64,000 nt of DNA from Candidatus Peregrinibacteria bacterium GW2011_GWC2_39_14 (GTDB lineage Bacteria; Patescibacteriota; Gracilibacteria; UBA1369; UBA12463). The notes beneath the pieces were generated by a model that was not told the origin of the DNA, made no database searches, and saw nothing but the letters and a program-made list of their open reading frames with translations. The position numbers and the translations under genes were made by a program. The DNA is taken from contig LBWJ01000005.1 of the NCBI GenBank assembly GCA_000993595.1, positions 1-64,000 on the forward strand, written 5' to 3'. Shown one piece after another: positions 58,531 to 64,000 of the stretch; position 1 is the stretch's first letter, and each line of letters starts with the position of its first letter.

Positions 58531-61500
58531 ATGAACAGACCGAGCGTAAGTGCAGACGAAGGCCATGACATTTTGCACCAAAAAACAATAATGCTTTCTG
58601 AAATTGATGAAAAAACCAGAGATAGGCTGGTTGCTCTCGCATGTTCAAAGCTTAACGGCAACTTAGATGATGACCGAGAATTGAAAGATTTTTTTCAAAA
58701 AAGAAACTTGAAATATCCAAGCGACGAAGAGCTGCGGGCTATAGTTGATAGCGATGACATGGGAATAGAGCTTCCAGGAGAAGTCGATGAAGTTGCGGAT
58801 GCTTTTGTTGATAAGAAAACAGCATGCTCGAGAAATAAAAGCTGTAAGGTGAGCGGGAGGTCGGTTTTAATAAGGGCCGTTTATGAAGTGACTAAAAAAT
58901 TAAAAGTAAGACTAGATTCACAGGAAGAGGCTTTTTTTGATAAAGCAATGGAGGCTAATGACGAAAACGCAGTAAAACACATCATAAAAAAAATATATCT
59001 CAGGTGGCTATATTCTGACGATAGTGAATATGATAAAGATCCAAGCAGTGTTGCCAGGACCTTGCTCGTGGCGGCAACGGGAATTGAATTAGTTGGCGAT
59101 GAAAGCGACGACGAATTTATAGAAGAAGCTTATTCTAAGGCCGTGGAATTGGATAAAGAATTGGAGCAGGAGAGAGAAAAGTTTAGTAAAAGCATGGCTT
59201 TATTGCGAGAGATAGCTCCATTGTTAGAGGGCGGGGAAAGCACGTGGAGCGTTATGTTGGATGAGGACAAGGCAAGACGGTTCGTGAAATTAATGGGAGG
59301 CTTTATAGAGTCGACTTTCGAAAATAAAGTTGAAGTGTTTTCGCATGAGCGAGGAGTATATGGGCTTATGGGTGATGCGCAAAGATTAAAAAAAATTATT
59401 GATGGGAAAAACGTTGGTCCCAGAAGAAACATTACGCCATGTGGCTCAATAGAAGACGTATGCGTTGCAATGATTATGGCTGAATACGGAGGGGAGGTTT
59501 ATAGAGATATTTTTAGCAGAACAGTTGAGAGTGCCGGAGGCAAAATTAGCGGGATAAGAAGCGGCATATCAGATTTATATTATATAAAAGGGACTGAATT
59601 TTCTCGTAGAATTGTGCAAAAATATTTAATAAAAGAATCAGAACCAAGTGATCAAAAAAGCACCTTAGAAGAAGTTGCATATACATGCAAGATTTCTAAG
59701 GAAATGCATAAGCGTATAGCTGGCGGTGAATTGCAAGGATTGAGCGATGCTGAAAAAGCGCAGTTTGCACATGCAACAAGGATCCCGCCTCTTAAAATGG
59801 CTGCAAGGATGATAAGTGAAGAATTGATTAAAGTAAAAACCGTTAAAGGCAAAATAGAAAGAGAGGACATGGAAAGAACACTGGACCAGATGTCGTTTTT
59901 GGTGCTTGTAGGGGTGATAAACGTTAGTGAGTTAGTTAGGCTTATTGACGAGGTTTCTAAAATTGTATGCGAAATTATTCCAGAGGGGGCGTTTGAAGGA
60001 ATGCAGCCTATGGAAAGGGTAACTATGTACAATCCAGATCAAATTGATCCGCAATTTTATAGAGATTCGGTTAACGTATTTAAAAGCTTATTAAATAATT
60101 ACGATGCGCAATTTGATGTAAAGCTTTTAAAGGATCACTACATGCTAAGGTTGGAGTATTTAAGGCATTTAAAAACAATAATGGGAAAAGATGGGGACGA
60201 AGCTAAAGCGATAAATTTCTTTAAAAAACATAGAGAAAAATACGAAGAAATGATGAAGAATATGACAGTTCAAGATTTCTTTGGGATGATGGGCAAGTTT
60301 ATTGAAATTACTGTGCCGGCTATTAGGGACGAATTGTATAAAATATTTTTCGAGAATAAAGACGCAAAAAAAGTTTTAATATATTTAACAGACGCACTTA
60401 CGGGTTCAGTTGAGGGAGATGCGGATGTGGGCGGAGGCAGGAAGATAGATGCGGAATCCGAAATGTTAAGATGGTTTGATAAGGAAAAGGTGAGGGGTGA
60501 TGCGTCAATATCGAGAGATTTAACGGAAATGTTTAAAGGCGATAATCCGGAGTCTTTTTATGGCCCCGGAAGATTGTTGATAAAAATTGCATCATGGTTG
60601 AACGACAGGAGGGGCATATACAAGAAAATGTTGGAAGGCTTTATTGAAACCGAAGATGATTTAAGAAATATATCAAAATGTTTTAAAATCAACAGGTGTC
60701 TTTTAGTGGGGATGTTGATTCGCGATAAGCGTGAATTTATGGAAGAATTCTGCGCTTTGCCAATGTTTTGGGCAGAAGGTGGCGCACAAACATCGGTTGT
60801 TCAATTAGCAAGTAGGTTTTTTGAAGAAGAAAAAGATGCCAGATTATTTGCTGACGTAATGGTAGAACAGCTAGATAGAAAAACAGCGCAAGGAAAACCG
60901 GATAAAATAGTCCCGGCAACAAAAGAATTAGCATCATCTATTTCAGCACAAGTCTCAGGAGAATTAGAATCATTAGACCGCACAGAGCAAATAGACGAAA
61001 TGTCGGTGAGTTTAAAAACGTGCAAAAAACGCGTTATGGGCGACGGGATGAGCTATAAAGGCACGATGTCTGCCGTTGATTCGCCGCTTAATAAAATTTT
61101 CAAAAAGATTTCAATTAAAAAAGCGAGAGGCGCAAAAGGTAAAATTACATATACATGGTTTTTAACGGGACAAAATGAACAAGGTGTATATACATTTGAA
61201 GGAACTTTTGACGAAAATAGTAAGGCAGGTTTTATTTTTAGGCGCAAAGGAATGCCATTCGGGAAAGGCATATCGCATGAAAATCTTGAAGGGTGCAGCG
61301 AGAAATTTTTACAAGAAATTGAATATGTAGTTTTGGTATTTTTGAAAACATTTTACGATGAACAGCCGGAAATGCCGGAAGAAGAAGTGACGCTACCAGA
61401 GCCACAGGTTCAAGCGCCGCCAGTTACATTGGAAGAGCCGGAAGCAGTAGTTGAAGCACCCGCAGAAGCAGAACAGCCGGCAGAGCCACAGCAAGAGCCT

Positions 61501-62616
61501 CCGGAGCCGGACGATGAAATTATTTTCGTTGATGCGGTAACAGCTGAAAGAGATATAACTCCAAGGAAAAGTCTGGGGTCCGTAAAAATAGACTTCACAA
61601 CCGCAAAAGATCGTGCAAAACAAGCAGTAAGAAGAAAAGTAATTTTGGTGCAACAAAAAAAAGTTTTAGAGCTTTTCGAGTCAGACAATCCGGGTATGGA
61701 TGAATTAAAGGCAATACGTGTTTATAAAAAATACGAAAAAGAAGGCGGTAGAATAGAATATCGCCCATGTACGGACACGCTTGTGGTCTGGCAAGATTAT
61801 AAAAAAGGCTTAGTTCAACTTTCAGAGATTTTCGCAGTGGACGTTGACCCATTTTCAAGAATTTTAGGTTATGCGCAAAAAGAAGAAGAAAGACGTGTTG
61901 ATCCGGGAGCAATACTTTTGGATGAAGCATTGCGTAGAGGGGATACAATCCTTAAAGGGAATGTCATGACGGAAAGTGAAAGATTCGACAGGTTTATCGA
62001 AACGCGATTAGATGAAGTACCTGAAGAAGGAGTCGTTGAACTCACGGCAATTGTGAAGAAAAAGGCATCACAAGCGGCACTCGGGATGCATAGCGAGATG
62101 GCGACATCAGGCGTTATAGAAGGCTTGGATTTAAGTCCGGCACCAATGGGGCAGCTGGAAGTGAGTTCTTATAGGGACGAAAATCAAGAACGACTTTTTC
62201 AAGCCGCGTTAAGGTTTTTCAGCAATGATCCTGAGTTAAAAATAATAGAACAAGAAAAAATCGAAAAATTAAGATACGCGAGAGAAGCTTTATTTGAAGC
62301 GCTTAATAGTGGCAAACCGGGCAGAGCGTTTAATATAGTGCAAGAAATAGAACGAGTTGAAGCTGAAGCCGCGGAAAAAATAGAAGAACATAAGGCTCTT
62401 GTTAAAGAGACGTTGGCTAGATTAAAATCGGACGAAACAAGGATTACATTAGTCCAGCCTTGCCAATTTGAAGTGCAAAGAACATACGTTCAAGGTTCAT
62501 ATTTATCATTGCAAGAGCTTAAAGACGGGAAAAGAAAGCGCGTTAGAAAAGCAAAACCGGGAGAAGTCGCGGACGCAGCTGGAATAGCAGAGGCCCCGGA
62601 TTCTTCAGAAATTTAA
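58531..62616 (+). CDS. Giant cytoplasmic protein of unknown function, 1361 residues
   Basis: One long open frame with even codon use. There is no signal peptide or membrane segment. Residues 1-945 are mainly helical, rich in charged pairs (VDEVADAFVDKK, EEMMKNMTVQDFFGMMGKF). Residues about 948-1000 are a Pro/Glu/Ala/Gln-rich linker (EAPAEAEQPAEPQQEPPEPDD). The C-terminal 360 residues are again helical and charged, with basic patches near the end (KDGKRKRVRKAKPGE). I recognise no family, catalytic motif or nucleotide loop. It stands alone between the MEP operon and pdxT and has its own promoter. Size and acidity suggest a structural or scaffold role, by inference only. Confidence 0.8.
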   Translation: MNRPSVSADEGHDILHQKTIMLSEIDEKTRDRLVALACSKLNGNLDDDRELKDFFQKRNLKYPSDEELRAIVDSDDMGIELPGEVDEVADAFVDKKTACSRNKSCKVSGRSVLIRAVYEVTKKLKVRLDSQEEAFFDKAMEANDENAVKHIIKKIYLRWLYSDDSEYDKDPSSVARTLLVAATGIELVGDESDDEFIEEAYSKAVELDKELEQEREKFSKSMALLREIAPLLEGGESTWSVMLDEDKARRFVKLMGGFIESTFENKVEVFSHERGVYGLMGDAQRLKKIIDGKNVGPRRNITPCGSIEDVCVAMIMAEYGGEVYRDIFSRTVESAGGKISGIRSGISDLYYIKGTEFSRRIVQKYLIKESEPSDQKSTLEEVAYTCKISKEMHKRIAGGELQGLSDAEKAQFAHATRIPPLKMAARMISEELIKVKTVKGKIEREDMERTLDQMSFLVLVGVINVSELVRLIDEVSKIVCEIIPEGAFEGMQPMERVTMYNPDQIDPQFYRDSVNVFKSLLNNYDAQFDVKLLKDHYMLRLEYLRHLKTIMGKDGDEAKAINFFKKHREKYEEMMKNMTVQDFFGMMGKFIEITVPAIRDELYKIFFENKDAKKVLIYLTDALTGSVEGDADVGGGRKIDAESEMLRWFDKEKVRGDASISRDLTEMFKGDNPESFYGPGRLLIKIASWLNDRRGIYKKMLEGFIETEDDLRNISKCFKINRCLLVGMLIRDKREFMEEFCALPMFWAEGGAQTSVVQLASRFFEEEKDARLFADVMVEQLDRKTAQGKPDKIVPATKELASSISAQVSGELESLDRTEQIDEMSVSLKTCKKRVMGDGMSYKGTMSAVDSPLNKIFKKISIKKARGAKGKITYTWFLTGQNEQGVYTFEGTFDENSKAGFIFRRKGMPFGKGISHENLEGCSEKFLQEIEYVVLVFLKTFYDEQPEMPEEEVTLPEPQVQAPPVTLEEPEAVVEAPAEAEQPAEPQQEPPEPDDEIIFVDAVTAERDITPRKSLGSVKIDFTTAKDRAKQAVRRKVILVQQKKVLELFESDNPGMDELKAIRVYKKYEKEGGRIEYRPCTDTLVVWQDYKKGLVQLSEIFAVDVDPFSRILGYAQKEEERRVDPGAILLDEALRRGDTILKGNVMTESERFDRFIETRLDEVPEEGVVELTAIVKKKASQAALGMHSEMATSGVIEGLDLSPAPMGQLEVSSYRDENQERLFQAALRFFSNDPELKIIEQEKIEKLRYAREALFEALNSGKPGRAFNIVQEIERVEAEAAEKIEEHKALVKETLARLKSDETRITLVQPCQFEVQRTYVQGSYLSLQELKDGKRKRVRKAKPGEVADAAGIAEAPDSSEI

Positions 62617-63251
62617 GAAGCCATTTTCAAAAAATATTCATGCGCACGCGTGTCGTTCGTGAGCTCCGGATGGAACGTTGAAATGAGGATGTTATTTTTT
62701 TGTGCGTTACCGAATTTTCCTTCAGCCATCACGATTTCATCTTTATATTTCGCCAAAATTTTTACATTTTTTCCAACGCTTTTTATTTTTGGCGCACGAA
62801 TAAAAATTGCAGAAAAGTTGCGCACTTTTTTGTTGGTTGCATTACTTTTTCCGCCAGCATTTTTTCCAAGCGCCGGAATTTCCACATCCACTTCAAAGCT
62901 ATCAGTTTGCCTTCCATAAGCGTTTCTTTCAATCTCCGCATCAATCACGTCAAAAGATTTCACCTTTATCGCGCCATCATCTCCAAGGATTTTTTTCGCA
63001 AGCAGAATTGCTCCCGCACACGTTCCATAAATCGCCATTCCGCTTTTAATTTTCTTTTTTATCGCATCGAAAAGTCCGCCAGTATTAAGCATCATAGAAA
63101 TATGCGTACTTTCTCCGCCGGGCATAATCAGCCCGCGAATATTTTCCAAATCGGGCACTGTTTTTACAAAAATAACTTCAGCGCCGCATTTTTCAAGCAT
63201 CATGGCGTGCTCTTCAACCGATCCTTGAATGTCAAGCACGCCAATCAGCAT
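62613..63251 (-). CDS. pdxT: Pyridoxal 5'-phosphate synthase glutaminase subunit
   Basis: A 212-residue class I glutaminase. IGVLDIQGSVEEH is the PdxT start, LIMPGGESTHIS the oxyanion and binding strand, YGTCAGAILLA holds the catalytic Cys, and STFHPELTND the His-x-Glu. It releases ammonia from glutamine for PdxS. The ATG at 63251 was chosen over 63278 because the protein then begins MLIGVLDIQGS as in the family. It starts 7 bases after pdxS. Its stop overlaps the end of the giant gene by 4 bases. Confidence 0.93.
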   Translation of the reverse strand: MLIGVLDIQGSVEEHAMMLEKCGAEVIFVKTVPDLENIRGLIMPGGESTHISMMLNTGGLFDAIKKKIKSGMAIYGTCAGAILLAKKILGDDGAIKVKSFDVIDAEIERNAYGRQTDSFEVDVEIPALGKNAGGKSNATNKKVRNFSAIFIRAPKIKSVGKNVKILAKYKDEIVMAEGKFGNAQKNNILISTFHPELTNDTRAHEYFLKMAS

Positions 63252-63258
63252 CTTAGTT

Positions 63259-64000
63259 TTAGTTTCCGCGTTTCGCATAAAGATCCGTAAGTTTACTAAT
63301 CTCCAAGCTCTTCATTGGTTCGCCCAGCCCTTCTGAAACCCTCGCCAAAACATTCGCGTCATTAAAATGCAAAACTGCTTCAACGATAGCTTTCGCGCGT
63401 TTTAAAGGATCCGAAGATTTGAATATTCCGCTTCCGACAAAAACGCCATCGCATCCCATTTGCATCATCATTGCCGCATCCGCAGGAGTGGCAAGGCCAC
63501 CCGCCGCAAAGTTTACAACAGGTAGTTTTTGATTTTTCGAAACATATTCAACGAGCGCAACGGGAACGCGCATTTCTTTTGCTTTTTTTGCGATTAATTC
63601 TTTGCCCGCGCCTTTCAAAGCCGCAATTTCGTCTTTCACTGCGCGCACATGCCTCACAGCTTCAACAACATTTCCTGTGCCCGCCTCCCCTTTTGTGCGA
63701 ATCATCGCCGCGCCCTCATTTATGCGCCTTAAAGCCTCTCCAAGATTTCTGCATCCGCAAACGAATGGAACTTTGAATTTCGATTTATCAACATGATATT
63801 GCTCATCCGCAGGTGTCAAAACTTCGCTTTCATCAATATAATCAACGCCAAGCGCTTCAAGAATTTGCGCTTCCACAAAATGTCCAATGCGAACTTTTGC
63901 CATCACGGGGATCGAAACGGTTTTCATAATTTCCTTTATCATTTTTGGATCACTCATTCTTGCAACACCACCTTGTGCACGAATGTCCGAAGGAACACGT
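63259..64000 (-). CDS. pdxS: Pyridoxal 5'-phosphate synthase subunit PdxS (5' end outside window)
   Basis: The frame runs to the window edge. It reads [61 protein letters not shown] (with an active-site Lys), [16 protein letters not shown] (phosphate loop) and [30 protein letters not shown], so it is PdxS without doubt. About 247 residues are present; the first 45 or so are beyond base 64000. With pdxT it makes PLP from ribose 5-phosphate, glyceraldehyde 3-phosphate and glutamine, which gives this cell its own PLP supply. Confidence 0.95.
   Translation of the reverse strand, partial: RVPSDIRAQGGVARMSDPKMIKEIMKTVSIPVMAKVRIGHFVEAQILEALGVDYIDESEVLTPADEQYHVDKSKFKVPFVCGCRNLGEALRRINEGAAMIRTKGEAGTGNVVEAVRHVRAVKDEIAALKGAGKELIAKKAKEMRVPVALVEYVSKNQKLPVVNFAAGGLATPADAAMMMQMGCDGVFVGSGIFKSSDPLKRAKAIVEAVLHFNDANVLARVSEGLGEPMKSLEISKLTDLYAKRGN

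Noticed and set aside
62700..63290. A 196-codon plus-strand frame opposite pdxT
   Set aside because: It is antisense to a well-supported enzyme gene and has no recognisable motif.
1..64000. Recoded UGA (Gracilibacteria/SR1-type code)
   Set aside because: Most genes end in TAA or TAG, which first suggested recoding. But gmhB (4690), the genes at 34973, 35551 and 47390, and holB (49113) end in TGA at the expected protein ends, and no conserved gene is split by an in-frame TGA.

Overview
The window reads as a stretch of chromosome from a small-genome, A+T-rich bacterium, most likely a member of the Candidate Phyla Radiation (CPR). Peregrinibacteria-like is my best guess, by inference only. The reasons are tightly packed and overlapping genes, many small acidic proteins with no recognisable family, a cysteine-rich zinc-ribbon protein of a kind I associate with CPR genomes, a giant SLH-domain surface protein, and start codons that mostly lack a Shine-Dalgarno sequence. 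The standard bacterial code applies: several genes end in TGA (for example those at 4690, 34973, 35551 and 49113), so the UGA=Gly code of Gracilibacteria is not in use.

Region 1 (1-16.4 kb) is a surface-polysaccharide island. It holds a two-domain glycosyltransferase, a GDP-sugar 4,6-dehydratase with a reductase-like partner, a four-gene GDP-heptose set (gmhB, gmhA, hddA, hddC), an AlgI/AlgJ-type O-acetylation pair, rmlB, three GT2 glycosyltransferases, a DUF2304 membrane protein and an O-antigen-ligase/polymerase-like protein. Two of these genes look damaged: hddC lacks its nucleotide-binding signature and the algJ-like gene is frameshifted near its start. Region 2 (16.3-24.2 kb) holds an ITP/XTP pyrophosphatase, a sigma-factor-like protein anchored in the membrane, a zinc-ribbon protein, an acyltransferase, a SemiSWEET-like protein and an MFS permease.

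Region 3 (24.3-36.5 kb) has a 2431-residue SLH surface protein, a soluble unknown, a type II toxin-antitoxin pair with a clear operator, several small unknowns and tmRNA. Region 4 (36.5-46 kb) has mfd and dnaN on the minus strand. They diverge from a plus-strand run of a thiol-redox pair (lipoprotein thioredoxin and CcdA), RNase Y, a YtxH protein and a VanW protein. The AT-rich 240-bp gap at about 41.1 kb, where gene direction and apparent GC skew both flip, is a candidate replication origin.

Region 5 (46-54.4 kb, mostly minus strand) holds a DMT permease, a TPR protein, ricT (PSP1), holB, a murF-like ligase, an acylphosphatase, rplT-rpmI-infC and three small unknowns. Here infC seems to start at a non-canonical AUA codon. 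Region 6 (54.4-64 kb) is a compact MEP isoprenoid operon (ispG, ispC, fused ispDF, ispE), a 1361-residue unknown protein, and pdxT-pdxS for pyridoxal phosphate synthesis, with pdxS cut by the window end.

Together the genes suggest a cell that makes its own isoprenoid precursors and PLP, builds a decorated surface glycan of heptose and deoxysugars, and displays a large SLH-anchored surface protein. Heptose pathways of this kind supply S-layer glycans in some Gram-positive bacteria.
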